From the NCBI RefSeq assembly GCF_963259705.1, contig NC_081844.1, positions 24,754,294 through 24,818,293 of the forward strand: DNA of 64,000 bases. The letters run 5' to 3'. This DNA comes from Myotis daubentonii (Eukaryota > Chordata > Mammalia > Chiroptera > Vespertilionidae). Position 1 is the stretch's first letter. The number at the start of each line of letters is the position of its first letter. Under the pieces are notes generated by a model that saw only the letters and a list, made by a program, of their open reading frames with translations, was not told the origin of the DNA and did not search any database. The position numbers and the translations under genes are program-made. Shown in pieces: positions 21,763-33,381 of this stretch.

Positions 21763-21965
21763 AAATGATTTTAAATATAATAATGTTACATGTAACAAAC
21801 ATGAATATCTCAAGAAAAACAATTTTAAATATGATAATATTACATGCAATAAACTCCAATTATTCAAGAAAAATGATCTTACATGTATTAATATTATATG
21901 CAATAAACATTAATATTTCAAGAATAAGAGGATTTTAAGTATAATAATATTACAAAAACTATATT
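21763..21965. repeat. AT-rich minisatellite, about 54-56 bp unit
   Basis: About 3.5 imperfect units with the landmark AATATTACATGCAATAAAC recur at 54-56 bp spacing (AATGTTACATG, 21836, 21890, 21946). It forms the 3'-side tail of the nested L1-like element. Confidence 0.8.
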
Positions 21966-22429
21966 AACATAGTATGATATCACTAAAGTTGTAGGAAATA
22001 TTAAAAATCTGAAAATAATAGGATTACTTCTATTATATTCTATTATATGTATTTTCCTTCTGGCTCTATTTTTTGTTCATCAGTTTATGTTGTTCATTAT
22101 ATTCCACATATGATATTTATCTTTCTCCACCTGGATTATTCCATCCCTTCACTTTCATCCTGTGTGTGTCTTTTGTTCTGAAATCGTTCTCTTGTAGACA
22201 GTATATAGTTGGGTCATGTTTTTGTATCCGTTCAGCTACTGTCTACCTTTTGATTGGAGCATTTAATCCATTTACATTTAGGGTTGTTATTGAGAGGTAC
22301 TTATTGATAGCCATTTTAATTCTGTACTGCTAGGTTTCTCTCTCTGTTTCTTCTTCTCAGCAATCCCTTTAACATTTCTTGTAATGCTGGCTTAGTGGTG
22401 ATGAACTCATTTAGCCTTTTTATTTATTT

Positions 22430-22690
22430 TTATTTTTTTTGGTCTGGGAAACCCTTTATTTTGAATGATAGTCTTGCTGGATATAGTAATCTTGGTCTCA
22501 GATCCCTGCTTTCGATTACCTTGAGTACTTCATGCCATTCCCTTCTGGCCTGTAGAGTTTCTGATGAGAAATCAGGTGTCAGCCTTATGGGAACTCCTTT
22601 GTAGGTAACAATTTTCTTTTCTCTTGCTGCCTTTAAGATTCTCTCTTTGTCTTTAATTTTTGGCATTTTAATAATGATGTGTCTGGGCAT
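22430..22690 (-). pseudogene. L1 ORF1 C-terminal domain (nested element)
   Basis: 86 codons: PRHIIIKMPKIKDKERILKA (end of the RRM) and VTYKGVPIRL..LQARREWHEV (C-terminal RNA-binding domain). It is separated from its coiled-coil part (22903-23109) by stops, so it is broken. Confidence 0.9.
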
Positions 22691-24143
22691 GGGTCTGTTT
22701 GGGTACTTCTTGTTTGGGGTTCTCTGTGCCTTCTAAACTTGTGTGATTTTTCCTTTACCAGGTTGGGAAGTTTTCTACCATTATTTCTTCAAACACTTTC
22801 TCTATTCTCTTCTCCCTTTCTGCCTCTTCTGGCACACCTGCTATTCTAATATTGTTATGTTGCACATTGTCCCACAGCTCCTTTAAGCTGTCCTCCTGTT
22901 TTTTACTCGTTTGTTTCTTTTTGCTTCTCTAATTGAGTGATATTTTCAACTCTGTCTTCTAATTTACTGATTTGATCCTCAGCTTCCCCTAATCTGCTGC
23001 GTATTCCTTCCAATGTGTTCTTTATTTGTGTTATGTCATTTTTTATCTCAGACTGCTCTTTTTTCATAGCTACTATATCATTTTTCATACTGTTGAGCAT
23101 TTTTAACATCAGAACTCTGTTTCAGATAAATTTATTATCTCTGCTTCATTTATCCCTTCTTCTGGAGAATTCGCTAGTTCTTTCATTTGGAGGTTGTTTC
23201 TTTATTTCCTCATTTTGTTTGTCTGTTTGGGCTTGTGATTATGTTTTAGGTAGACCCTCTACACCTCTCAATCTCTAGTGCAGGACAGTGTTAAAGGCTG
23301 TTTCTGACTAATTGGATCAGGCAAAGACTCAAAGCCTCCAGAGACCACCTTTGTCTACAGACTAATAGGATTCTGACTTGAATTGCCCCCAGGCAATTGT
23401 CCTCAGGTGAGGCAAGAGTTTTTTCAACAGGTGGGGCAGGTGCTTTTTCTTGGAGGCTAATTGTTACTTTTAATCTCTTAAGTGGCCTCAGGGAAAGGTG
23501 CTTTCCAATAGGGTGTGTTGACTGTCTTCCCCCAGGCAAGGCAGATGTCTATGTGGGAAAGATGTCCTCCCCTGTGTGAGGAAATGACTCAGCCCAGGAA
23601 ACTTGTAGTGTCTGCCTTCTAAGCTCCACCCCACAAGTCCCCAGTCCTGGATTCTGCTTTCACAGCTCCAGTTCTCTTCACCCTCCCTCTGCCAGAGCAC
23701 AAGGTGTGTGGCTCCACAGAGAAATTTTGTGCATTGTCCCTTTAAGAGGGTGCCCAAACTTTCAGCTGCCACTCCCTGGAAGACAGCACCCCACTGCTTT
23801 TCACAGCTAGATGCTATGTGGGTACCCTCCTCAGTTTGGTGCTCTCTGCTGGGAAACCCAGCTTCAGGATTAGATCCCAGAGTTCTCAGTGGCAGCCCCC
23901 TCCCCACAGCTGCAATCAATATCTCTTTGGGATTTGGCGTCTATGGGTGCCCGGCCAGCCCTTTCACACCTCCCCCCCTTCTACCAGTCTCTATGCCATC
24001 TTCACCTTTGGTCCTTGCTTATCAGGGTTCTCTCCTGTAAGTTTTCCATTGATTACCCAGGAAGCCTTTCCACATTTCAGTTGTAATTCCAGCTTGTTCT
24101 TGGGAACATGTCCATGCAGCATCCTCCTACTCTGCCACCATTT

Positions 24144-24704
24144 TTAATCTCCTCTGAGGGGTTTTATAGAAAAAAAAAGGTGCTGGGTTTTATATAATGC
24201 TTTTCTTTCATCTATTAATATGATCATGTGACTTTGTCTTTCAATTTGTTTATGTGATGTATGTATCATGTTTATTGATTTGTGAATATTGTACCAGTCT
24301 TGCATCCCTGGAATAAATCCCACTTGGTCATGGTGTATGATCTTTTTAATATATTGCTGGATCCAATTGGCTAATATTTTGTTAAGGATTTTAACATCTA
24401 TGTTCATCAATGATATTGTAGTGTCTTTATTTGGTTTTGGAATTAGGGTAATGCTGGCCTCATAAAAAGAACTTAGAAGTGTTTCTTCCTCTTGGAATTT
24501 TTGTAATAGTTTGAGGAAGATAGATGTTAGTTCTTCTAGTCTAGACCATGGCTTTTGTTTGCTGAGAGGTGTTTTTTTTTTTTTTTTCACTTCTATTTCA
24601 TCAGTTATTATTGTCCTATTTAAGGTTTCTGAGTCTTCCTGATTCAGTTTTGGAAGATTGTATTTTTGTAGGTATTTGCCCATTTCATTCACATTGTCTG
24701 GCAT
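24144..24704 (-). pseudogene. L1 ORF2 reverse transcriptase part (broken)
   Basis: 186 codons with EASITLIPKPNKD, NKILANWIQQYIKKIIHHDQVGFIPGMQDWYNI and NMIHTSHKQ, which are RT fingers/palm motifs of L1. The frame is cut at 24160 by the nested element; its continuation with the FADDM motif lies left of 21733. Confidence 0.92.
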
Positions 24705-26050
24705 ATTGGTATACAGATGTTCATAATGTTTTCTTACAATCCTTTGTATTTCTGTGGTGTCAACAGTTACTTCACGACTTTCTTTTCTGATTTTATTGGT
24801 TTGGGTCCTGTCTCTTTGTTTCCTGATGAGTCTGTTTAATGGTTCATCAATCTTGTTTATCTTTTCTAAGAACTAGCGCTTGGTTTCATTGATCTTTTGT
24901 ATATTTGTAGACTCTATGTCATTTATTTTTTCTCTAATCTTTATTATTTTCTTCATTCTACTTACTCTGGGCTTTTCTTGTTGTTCTCTTTCTAGTTCCC
25001 TAAGTTGTCGAATTTTTCTTGTTTTTTGAGGCAGACCTGTAGTGCTATGAACGGAACTCAGGAGTTTTGCTATGTTCCAGAGATTTGGGGTTATTGTGTG
25101 TTTATTTTCATTTGTTTCCAGGAAATTTTTAAATTCTTTCTTGATATCATTGGTAACCATTCATTGGTTAATAACATGCTATTTAGCCTCCATGTGCTTG
25201 AATGTTTTGGGGTGTTTTTACTGTACTGGATTTCAAATTTCATTCCACTGTGATCTGAGAAGATGCTTGATATGATTTCAATCTTCTTGACCTTTTAAAG
25301 ACTTGGTTTGTGTCCTAACATGTGGTCTATCTTTGTAAATGATCAATGTGAACTTGAGAAAAATGTGTATTCTGCAGATTTGGGGTGAAATGTCCTATAA
25401 ATATCAATGCAGTCCATTTGATCCAGTGTGCCCTTTAGAGTCACTGTTTCCTTGTTAATTTTTTGTCTTAAAGATCTATCCAGTGAATTCAGCGGGGTGT
25501 TAAAGTCCCCTACTATGACTGTTGTTGATCTCTCCCTTAAAGTCCTTTAGAAGTTTTTAAAATATATTTAGCTCCTATATTGGATCAATACATGTTTACC
25601 AGAGTTATATCCTATTGTTGTATCAATTCGGTTAGTATTATGTGGTGACCTTTGTTGTCTCTTGTCATGGCTTTCATTTTGAAGTCTGTTTTGTCAGTGA
25701 TGAGTATGGCTACTCCAGCTTTTTTTCCTTTTCCATTGGCATGAAAATTTTTTTCCCATCCCATCACTCTCATTCTGTGTGTCTTTGGTTCTGATGTTCA
25801 TCTCTTGTAGACAGCATATATTTGGGTCATGTTTTTGTATCTATTGAGCTACTCCATGTCTCTTGGTTGGAGCACTTAATCCATTTACATTTAAGGTTAT
25901 TATTGATAGGTACTTATTTATGGCCATTTTAATTCTTTATGCCTATGCTTCTCTTTCTCTCTATTTCTTCTTCTCATTACAGCAGTCCCTTTAACATTTC
26001 TTGTAGTGCTGATTTGGTGATGACAATCTCTTTTAGCCTTTTTTTTTTGT

Positions 26051-26353
26051 CTAGGAAATTTTTATTTCACCATCTATTTCAAATGATAGCCTTGCTGGAT
26101 ATAGTAATCTTGCTTTTAGATCCTTGCTTTTCATTAGCTTAAAAACTTCGTGCCAATCCCTTCTGGCCTGTAGAGCTTCTGATGAAAAATCAAACAACAG
26201 CCTTATGAGAGGCCCTTTGTAGGTATCAAATTGCTTTTCTCTTGCTGCCTTTGAGATTCTTTCTTTGTCTTTAATTTTTGGCATTTTCATTATGATAATG
26301 ACATTGGCCTTTTGGGTTCTTCTTGATTGGGACTCTCTGAGCATCCTTAACAT
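26051..26353 (-). pseudogene. L1 ORF1 C-terminal part of the host L1
   Basis: KMPKIKDKERISKAAREKQ and LQARRDWHEVFKLMKSKDLKARLLYPARLSFEI identify the ORF1p C-terminal domain. The upstream half is displaced to 28508-28660 by the HAL1-like insertion. Confidence 0.9.
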
Positions 26354-26576
26354 ATGTGCCTTTTACCTTCACCAAGTTAGGGAAGCCTTCTGCCATTATT
26401 TCTTCAAACACATTCTCTATTTCTTGCTCACTTTCTCCTTCTTCTGGAACTCCTATTATGTGAATATTGTTACATTTTATGTTGTCCTACAGGTCCCTTA
26501 AGCTGTCCTCCTGTTTTTTAATTGTTTTTTTTTTTCTTTTTGGTTTTCTGGTTAAATGATTTGTTCTGCCCTGTCT

Positions 26577-28497
26577 CCTTTTTTTTCCTTTTTTTTAAAA
26601 TTAAATCTTTATTGTTCAGATTATTACATTTGTTCCTCTTTTTCCCCCCCCATAACTCCCCTCCTCCCAGTTCCCGCCCCACCATCCGCCCTCACTCCCC
26701 ACCCACTGTCCTCATCCATAGGTGCACGATTTTTGTCCAGTCTCTTCCTGCATCTCTCACACCCCTTTCCCCCCCAAGAATAGTCAGTCCATTCCCTTTC
26801 TATGTCCCTGATTCTATTATAATCACCAGTTCATTCTGTTCATCAGATTATTTATTCACTTGATTCTTAGATTCACTTGTTGATAGATGCATATTTGTTG
26901 TTCATAATTTGTATCTTTACCTTTTTCTTCCTCTTCCTCTTCTTAAAGGATACCTTTCAGCATTTCATATAATCCTGGTTTGGTGGTGATGAACTCCTTT
27001 AGCTTTTCCTTATCTGTGAAGCTCTTTATCTGACCTTCAATTCTGAATGATAGCTTTGCTGGATAAAGTAATCTTGGTTGTAGGTTCTTGGTATTCATCA
27101 CTTTGAATATTTCTTGCCATTCCCTTCTGGCCTGCAAATTTTCTGTTGAGAAATCAGCTGACAGTCGTATGGGTATTCCCTTGTAGGTAACTGAGTTTCT
27201 TTCTCTTGCTGTTTTTAAGATTCTCTCTTTATCTTTTGCTCTTGGCATTTTAATTATGATGTGTCTTGGTGTGGTCCTCTTTGGATTCCTTTTGTTTGGG
27301 GTTGTCCGATCTTCTTGGACCTGTAAGTCCATTTCTTTCACCAGGTGGGGGAAGTTTTCTGTCATTATTTCTTCAAATAGGTTTTCAATATCTTGCTCTC
27401 TCTCATCTTCTGGCACCCCTATAATTCTGATGTTGGTACGCTTGAAGCTGTCCCAGAGGCTCCTTACACTATCCTCACATTTTTGGATTCTTTTTTCATT
27501 TTGCTTTTCCGGTTGGGTGTTTTTTGCTCCCTCGCATTTCAAATCATTGACTTGATTCTTGCGCTCCTCTGGTCTGCTGTCGGGAGTCTGTATAATATTC
27601 GTTATTTCAGTCCATGTATGCTTAATTTCTAGTTGGTTCCCCAATATTACATCGAGGGTCTCATTAGTTTTCTTGTAGATCTCATTAAGTTTATCGGCGG
27701 CTTCTAAACAGTTCTTGAAAGACCTTAAAAGTATGGTTCTGAACTCTATATCTTCCATTGACAATTTTGTCCTGTTTCTTTGTCTCCACATTTTGTTATG
27801 CTTCCTTGGTGCACCCCCTAGTGGTCTTTGTTCGAAGTCTTATAGTTAAACCTTGATTGTTGTAGCTAATCCCAGGGAGGGTTTGACCTCCAGGCCAAGT
27901 GGCTATGAGAATCAGCTGTGTCAGCAGTGAGAGAACTTCTGTCCTCTAGGGAGGTGCTAATCTAGCCTTTGCCTGAGGCTATCCGGCAAATGCCTCTGTG
28001 CAGGGCTTTGGCAGGGCGGGTCGCATCGGATCAACAGGGTGGGCCGGAGAGAGCAGTTATGGCTGCTCTCAGTCCTGTCCCCAGGGGCTCTGCCTCTCTG
28101 AGTCTCAGCACCCGCTGCAAAGCTGGGAGAGAAAGCTGCACTCACTCTGACCGAAGCCAGACAGTCCCGCTTCTCCCGTTTGAGTCTGGGTCCCTAAAGA
28201 CTCGTCTCTATCTGGAGCTCAGAGTCTGTGACTCCCTCCCGATTGAAAACGCCAACCACGCCCTCCGCCGTCAGCCCGCACTGCACACTCCGCACCTCAG
28301 AATTTGACTTCAGCACTGCGCCTCCTCTGAGTGTCCGTATGCGTTTCTCTTTCCTCCTAGTTGTAGGACTTCCACTCAGCCAGCGTTCCTGTGGTTCTGG
28401 GTGATGTCCGTTCCGTCTTTTAGTTTCACTTTTGAAGTAGTTGTTCAAAGCAGCAAACTCCGGTGTTAATCTATGCCGCCATCTTGGTTCTCCCCCG
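26577..28497 (-). mobile_element. complete half-L1 (HAL1-like) retrotransposon
   Basis: A 1.92-kb unit flanked by an exact 10-bp duplication TGCCCTGTCT (26567-26576 and 28498-28507). Read right to left it has a 5' start with the L1-type CCAAGATGGCGGCATAG, about 0.7 kb of GC-rich 5' UTR, one intact ORF1 (27791-26943), about 0.34 kb of 3' UTR and an A-rich tail (T runs at 26579-26598). No ORF2 sequence is present at all. HAL1 elements are known L1 derivatives that keep only ORF1 and borrow L1's ORF2 protein. The intact frame and exact target duplication mark it as the youngest L1-type insertion here. Confidence 0.9.
26943..27791 (-). CDS. L1/HAL1 ORF1 protein, intact, 282 aa
   Basis: The RNA-binding chaperone of L1-type ribonucleoprotein particles. 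The first ATG after an in-frame stop is used (MWRQRNRTK). Residues about 20-95 are a heptad-like charged segment (FKNCLEAADKLNEIYKKTNE..., QPEKQNEKRIQKCEDS), the trimerising coiled coil, somewhat shorter than in the 338-aa human protein. Residues about 108-195 form the RRM (TNIRIIGVPEDEREQDIENLFEEI, PRHIIIKMPRAKDKERIL), and 200-282 the C-terminal domain (VTYKGIPIRLSADFS, LQARREWQEIFKVM, LLYPAKLSFRI). No internal stop. It sits in a HAL1-like element and is not a host gene. Confidence 0.9.
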   Translation of the reverse strand: MWRQRNRTKLSMEDIEFRTILLRSFKNCLEAADKLNEIYKKTNETLDVILGNQLEIKHTWTEITNIIQTPDSRPEERKNQVNDLKCEGAKNTQPEKQNEKRIQKCEDSVRSLWDSFKRTNIRIIGVPEDEREQDIENLFEEIMTENFPHLVKEMDLQVQEDRTTPNKRNPKRTTPRHIIIKMPRAKDKERILKTARERNSVTYKGIPIRLSADFSTENLQARREWQEIFKVMNTKNLQPRLLYPAKLSFRIEGQIKSFTDKEKLKEFITTKPGLYEMLKGIL

Positions 28498-28724
28498 TGC
28501 CCTGTCTTCTAATTCACTGATCATCCTCAGCTTCCTCTAATCTGCTTTGTATTCTTTCCACTGTGTTCTTTATTAATGCTGTGTCATTATTCATAGTTAC
28601 TTCATCTTCTCTCAGGCTGTTGAGCATCTTTGCCATCATTACTCTGAACTCTATGTCTGATAAATTTCTTACCTTCATTTCCTGTAGCTCTTCAGAATAA
28701 TTCTCTTATTCTTCCATTTGGGGC

Positions 28725-28769
<45 letters not shown>
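28725..28769 (+). repeat. (TTA)n microsatellite
   Basis: An uninterrupted TTA array of about 15 units, in the 5' UTR/ORF1 boundary of the host L1. Confidence 0.95.
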
Positions 28770-28771
<2 letters not shown>

Positions 28772-29067
28772 TTTGTATCCCCTTTTTGGCTGCCAGTTTT
28801 GGTTTGTGACAATATTAGGTATATATTCTATGTCTACCAATCTCTAGTGCAGGATAGTGTGAGACACTGTTTCTGACTGGCCCTGCATACCCTGTTTGGA
28901 GCTATCAGCAATCCACCACTTGTGGTTCCCTCTGCTGTGGCTTGGTGCCTTTGGAAATAAATGCACCAAGGTCTACATTTCATAGCCCTGTGCCCCTGAA
29001 TTATATCAGACAAAGATTCAAAGCCTCCAGAGACCCATCTCTCTCTGCAGTCTGATTGCATTGTCTT

Positions 29068-29285
29068 TTTTAAAAAATATATCTTATTGATTTTTTACAG
29101 AGAGGAAGAGTAGGGGACAGAGAGTTAGAAACATGGATGAGAGAGAAACATCCATCAGCCGCCTCCTGCACAACCACTACTGGGGATGTGCCCGCAACCA
29201 AGGTACATGCCCTTGACTGGAATCGAACCTGGGACCTTTCAGTCCACAGGCTGCTGCTCTATCCACTGAGCCAAAACGGTTATGG
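29068..29285 (-). mobile_element. Ves SINE, minus, with 16-bp target duplication
   Basis: A reverse Ves with GAATCGAACCTGGGACC and GAGCCAAAACGGTTATGG. The exact repeat CTGATTGCATTGTCTT lies at 29052-29067 and 29286-29301. It inserted into the host L1's 5' UTR. Confidence 0.95.
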
Positions 29286-30065
29286 CTGATTGCATTGTCT
29301 TGATTAGCCTCAAGCTATCATCAAAGGGGGTGGGGTGGGACAAGAGGTTTTCCAAGAGGGTGGGGCAATTGCTTTTGCCTTCAGGCTGATTATTATTCTC
29401 AGTCTCTTATTGGGCCTCAGAAACTCCACACGGTGGAGCAAGGTGTTTTACAATCAGGTGGGACAATTGCCTCCCCCAGGCAAAACTGTTTGGATAATAA
29501 AGATCTGCAGGAGAAAGATGTCCTCCTCAGTGTGAAGGAATGATTCAGCATAGAAAATAGGGGTATCTGCCTTTGGAGGTCTAATCCCAGAGTTCCCAAA
29601 CTTGGCTTCTGCTTGCACAGGTCCAGTCATCTCTGCCCTCCCTCTGCCAGAACCCAAGGTGAGTGGCAGCACACAAAATTTTGTGTGTTGGCTCATTAAG
29701 AGGGTGCCTGCATTTCCAGCCATTTCTCCATGGCAAACAGTAACCCTGCTGCTTTTCACAACCAGATGTTATATAGGCACCTTTCTCAGTTCTGGTGCTC
29801 TGGGCTGGGGGCACAGGTTGGCATTTAGACCCCAGAGTTCTCAGTGGGAACTTCCCACAGTTGAGATATTCCTCTGGACCTTCAGCTGTTATCTGTGGGA
29901 GTAGACCAGCCCTTTTGCACATTCACACTTGAATCAGTCTCTACTTTTTGTTCTTGGTTATTAGGTTCTCTCCAGCTAGTCTTCACTTGATTATTCAGGC
30001 TGGTTTTTCTGTATTTTAGTTATAATCCAAGTTTGGTCCTGGGAGTATGTATGGTAGTGTCCACA

Positions 30066-31016
30066 ACTAGAATACTGACATGGATAGAGTCAAAATATAA
30101 AACTTTTTTCGCATTCTTGTTTAGTCATGTAAATCAGAGTCATTAGTGTTCTGACACAAAATAAATGTTCTTTCTACCTCTCCTGGTTACAGGAAAATGA
30201 ATCCCAATGAGGGTTTTTAAATACAGTTGTCTGACATAAACTAAAAACCACAGTAACTATGAATGACATCTTAAAAAATGATAACATATGCCAGATATAA
30301 TCAGCAACATATTATTACTGTCCTCAGACCTATTCACTTTAATTATTGTATCAGTAGCTATGACAAGCTGCATGATAAGCCATCCTACAAAAAATTATTT
30401 AATATAATTACATTATTATCAAGTGAGATTGTGTGATTGGGAGTTGTTCTGAGCTCTGCCCTCATCCTTATGTGTCTATAGTCAGCTGTGAGTCTCTACA
30501 TGTTTTTCTAAGGCTTATTCATGATGTTGTGTGTGGCCATGGTGTTTTTCTCCCTTGAAACAATATATGATCACTTTACCCTAATGTTATATCTATGTTT
30601 ATCTTCTATTTTATGTTTTTTTTGTACTAAATGTGAATTGCTTTATCTTATTTCTATTCTTCCTATATCCATGACTCTTTGCTTTCTTCCCAGGTAGAAG
30701 AAATTCCTCCTATAATTTCTGAGTGTGAATCAGCTATATGATCTTTGTATCCTGGATTTTTTTCTTCTACATAGTTTATTGAAGTATAATTGCATGATAT
30801 AAACTAAACATGATTAAAATGAACAATTTGGAGTATAAAAGCCATTAAAAATTACAGTCCATACCTCAGGATTCCATCCGTATATAAGTCAAGAAAAAGC
30901 ACACTAAACTTTAATGGCTTCTTAATGTAATTATTAAACATTTAATCTATCTGAGCCTAAATTTCCTTATTTCTGAAGTTAATATGGGTTAGTAAACATA
31001 ACTTCAGATGAATGAG
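30066..31016. other. displaced 3' flank of the second OR
   Basis: 30345-30500 matches the MaLR-like LTR at 2622 (TATGACAAGCTGCATGATAAGCC; AGTCAGCTGTGAGT). The L1 stack at 19478-30065 thus split the OR's downstream flank. No gene is seen. Confidence 0.6.
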
Positions 31017-32155
31017 ATATGTGGATATAATTTGATGTGCACATATAAAATGTTTAAAATTAAAGTCTGTGTATGTATGTGTGTTTATTCATATACATAC
31101 TTATTCCAAAGTAACGTGCACACTTATATGGACACAAACACAGATTCATTTGTAATCTCATGTTTTATGTTGAAAAGAAACTTAAGAGGAAGTTGAAGAG
31201 TATAGGAGTAAAAAGAAAGAATATTAGAATTGATATAAAATGAAATGATGTAGAAATTTAGACATGAAGATTTCAAGTAAATGATAGACATGAACTTAAA
31301 TGATGAATTACTTTTCCTATTTTAATGCTTCAAAAACATTAAAATCTGAAGCACATTTACATTTATACAATAAGAAATTCTCTACCAGATAAAGAGGCAG
31401 AATATCTCCAAGTGATTATAAGTTACTTCTACTTAAGGGGGATTACAACACAAGGTTCCGTTACCTAGAGTATACTAAATGAATGAATTCAGACATGTAA
31501 TCTCAGCCTTCTGAACAAAATTTCATTGGATAAATGTTTATATTTACTTTTCAATGCCATTGTAAAATTTCTACCTTCGAGTTTTAAAACAAACACATTT
31601 ATGCTGTTACAATTCATGAGATCAGAAACAGGAAATAGGTCACATTGGGCTAAAATGAAAATATTTACAAGGCTAAGTTTCTTCTGGAGACTACAGAGAA
31701 GAATCTACTTTTTTTCTTATTCTATATTTAGATTATAGTGAAAATAATCTAAATATATTTCCTATAATTCACAAATATTTCACAGTGAGGGACTAAATGA
31801 CAGCTTCAACTTGTGATATAAGGTGGAAGTGCCAAATTATTTTTCCTAATATTGTCATGAAGCATAGTTGTAATGTTCAAAGTTTATATTAAAGGAATTT
31901 AGTTCTCCCCTTTGATGAAAAGAAAAGTAGCAATTTTATGTAGATGTTGTGGGTCTCTGTCCTTACTACAAGTCCATATTTGGAGATTTAAGTTTTCTAG
32001 TCCAAACAAGAAATATCTTAAATCAGGGTTAGGATAATGTGCTGGCAGGTTAGTCCTCTGAAAGCCAACAGTTCTTGTGAGGACCAGCTAGTAGACATGG
32101 ATTCACTTGCCTTCTAAGCTGGTCTTTTGGGAACACAGAATCTTCAGAAAAACTT

Positions 32156-32465
32156 TCCACCCTGTCCAGATCCACAGGGAAATCATATGATTAGGAGTTG
32201 GAGTAACAAGAGAGAAATGTACTTAATGAGCAGCTATAAGGAGTTGTAAATATTTCCTCATCCCCAGTCTTTCATCATGTGTAACTTTGAGCTGCATGGG
32301 ACCTGGTTGTTGCTTTTGGAGTCCCACGTTTGTCTAAGAGACCTGTGCTTGCCTCCTTCCTGCTGTCTTGTCTGGGCAGAGAGCTTCAGTCTCCATCATC
32401 ACCCATCAAGTAGGTTGGACATTCCCATCAGACCATCCCCCCAGAGTTCCCAATCAGGTGAGTCC
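32156..32465 (+). promoter_or_regulatory. putative OR promoter and 5' noncoding exon, module 3 (for the OR at 37628)
   Basis: TCCACAGGGAAATCATATG (32171; one mismatch to the Olf-1/EBF form TCCCYRGGGA), TATAAGG at 32235, the common CTGTCTTGTCTGGGCAGAG and CCATCATCACCCATC blocks, then CAATCAG|GTGAGTCC with donor GT at 32458, a near-consensus splice donor. About 5.2 kb upstream of the OR. The role is inferred from repeated conservation and the paired acceptor. Confidence 0.5.
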
Positions 32466-32469
32466 AGAG

Positions 32470-33370
32470 GTCAAGTAGGTACAATAGGAAAGTGTCAGAA
32501 AGGGTAAAACCAAGCACATTTATCTGAGGTCTCTTGATAGCCATCAGCCTATGGTTGCTGATTTGCATGATTAACGAATTAATGATTAATTAATGATGCT
32601 AAAAGGAGAAATGAACATTGAATTCAGCAACACATTGGTAATTGATGACAATTAACTGATGGAAGCCCAATTAGAGGTGGCAATGGGAGGCATAAAGTAT
32701 TTCAAATAAAAGTAGAAAGTATACAATGAGTATTGCAATTAAAGGGAGTAGGAAGGTAGAGTGCTAGGTATGGAGGGATGTCCAGTAAAGTGAGGGCAGT
32801 TCTTCTTTATTTTTATCAGGGGCTCTATTCTACTACATTTCCGTATATATTTCTTGCAAATATTATCTTGCAACAGTAGTTCATGAGACATACATTCACA
32901 CTGTCTTCTTTCACTCTCGCATTCAATTCACATGAAAAAAAATTTATTTGATAAGTGAAAGGAGGTATGCTAAATAGCTTAACTTTGCAATTACTTCATT
33001 ACTTGTGACATGAATATATTTGTGGGTTAGTTATTCATTTGTTTTGTCTATTATAAATTGTCTGTACAAGTCTTGACATTGTATAGTGGGACCAGCGTTT
33101 TTTTTTTTTTTTCCTGTATTGATTGCATTCTTTTAAACAAGGAATTGGACATTTCTTTCACCTGCTTCATTGTTTGTCACTGAGTACTTTTATACATGTT
33201 TATGCGGGGAATTGTGAAGTTTATTGATATTGTGTGCTCAAATTTGTCACTCAGTCATTTTGTATTCTCTCCATTGCTTTTTTATTTTTTGCTTTGCTTA
33301 CTGAAAAACAGTTCAGCATATTATGTTTATATTTTTCACAGGTGAATCTTTGCTATGAATGAAAATGACA
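32470..33370. other. OR unit A intronic sequence, no gene
   Basis: Closely paralogous to 40415-41335 and contains AATTAATGATTAATTAATG (homeodomain-type TAATTA cores) just after the putative exon. No reading frame of note. Confidence 0.6.
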
Positions 33371-33381
33371 CTTAATGTTAT

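Larger units (their letters stand above)
21733..24160 (-). mobile_element. second L1-like element nested inside the first
   Basis: Read right to left: a 5' UTR ending near CTGCCACCATTTTT (24134-24147), ORF1 pieces (23109-22903, coiled-coil part; 22690-22430, C-terminal domain with the LQARREWHEV block), the first about 90 codons of ORF2 from an ATG at 22314 (LNVNGLNAPIKR-type), then AT-rich minisatellite and a T run at 21731-21740. It lies within the host L1's ORF2. Most of ORF2 is absent although both ends are present, the architecture of half-L1 elements; a 3' deletion is the alternative. Confidence 0.75.
19478..30065 (-). mobile_element. near full-length bat L1, minus strand, split by three younger insertions
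   Basis: Read right to left: 5' UTR (about 30065-28690), ORF1 (28660-28508 and 26566-25990), ORF2 starting at an ATG at 25927 (MAINKY-type start of the endonuclease), reverse transcriptase around 24704-24165, the FADDM active-site region near 21470, C-terminal domain at 21050-20363, then 3' UTR ending in a T run at 19478. Removing the insertions at 21733-24160, 26577-28507 and 29068-29301 leaves about 6.0 kb, the length of a complete L1. Both reading frames carry many stops and shifts, so it is dead. No clear target duplication was found. Confidence 0.88.

Noticed and set aside
23488..24147. Open frames of 110-143 codons on both strands
   Set aside because: They fall in the GC-rich 5' UTR of an L1-type element, a known source of spurious frames.
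27969..28307. 112-codon plus-strand frame
   Set aside because: Antisense of the HAL1-like 5' UTR; no domain.
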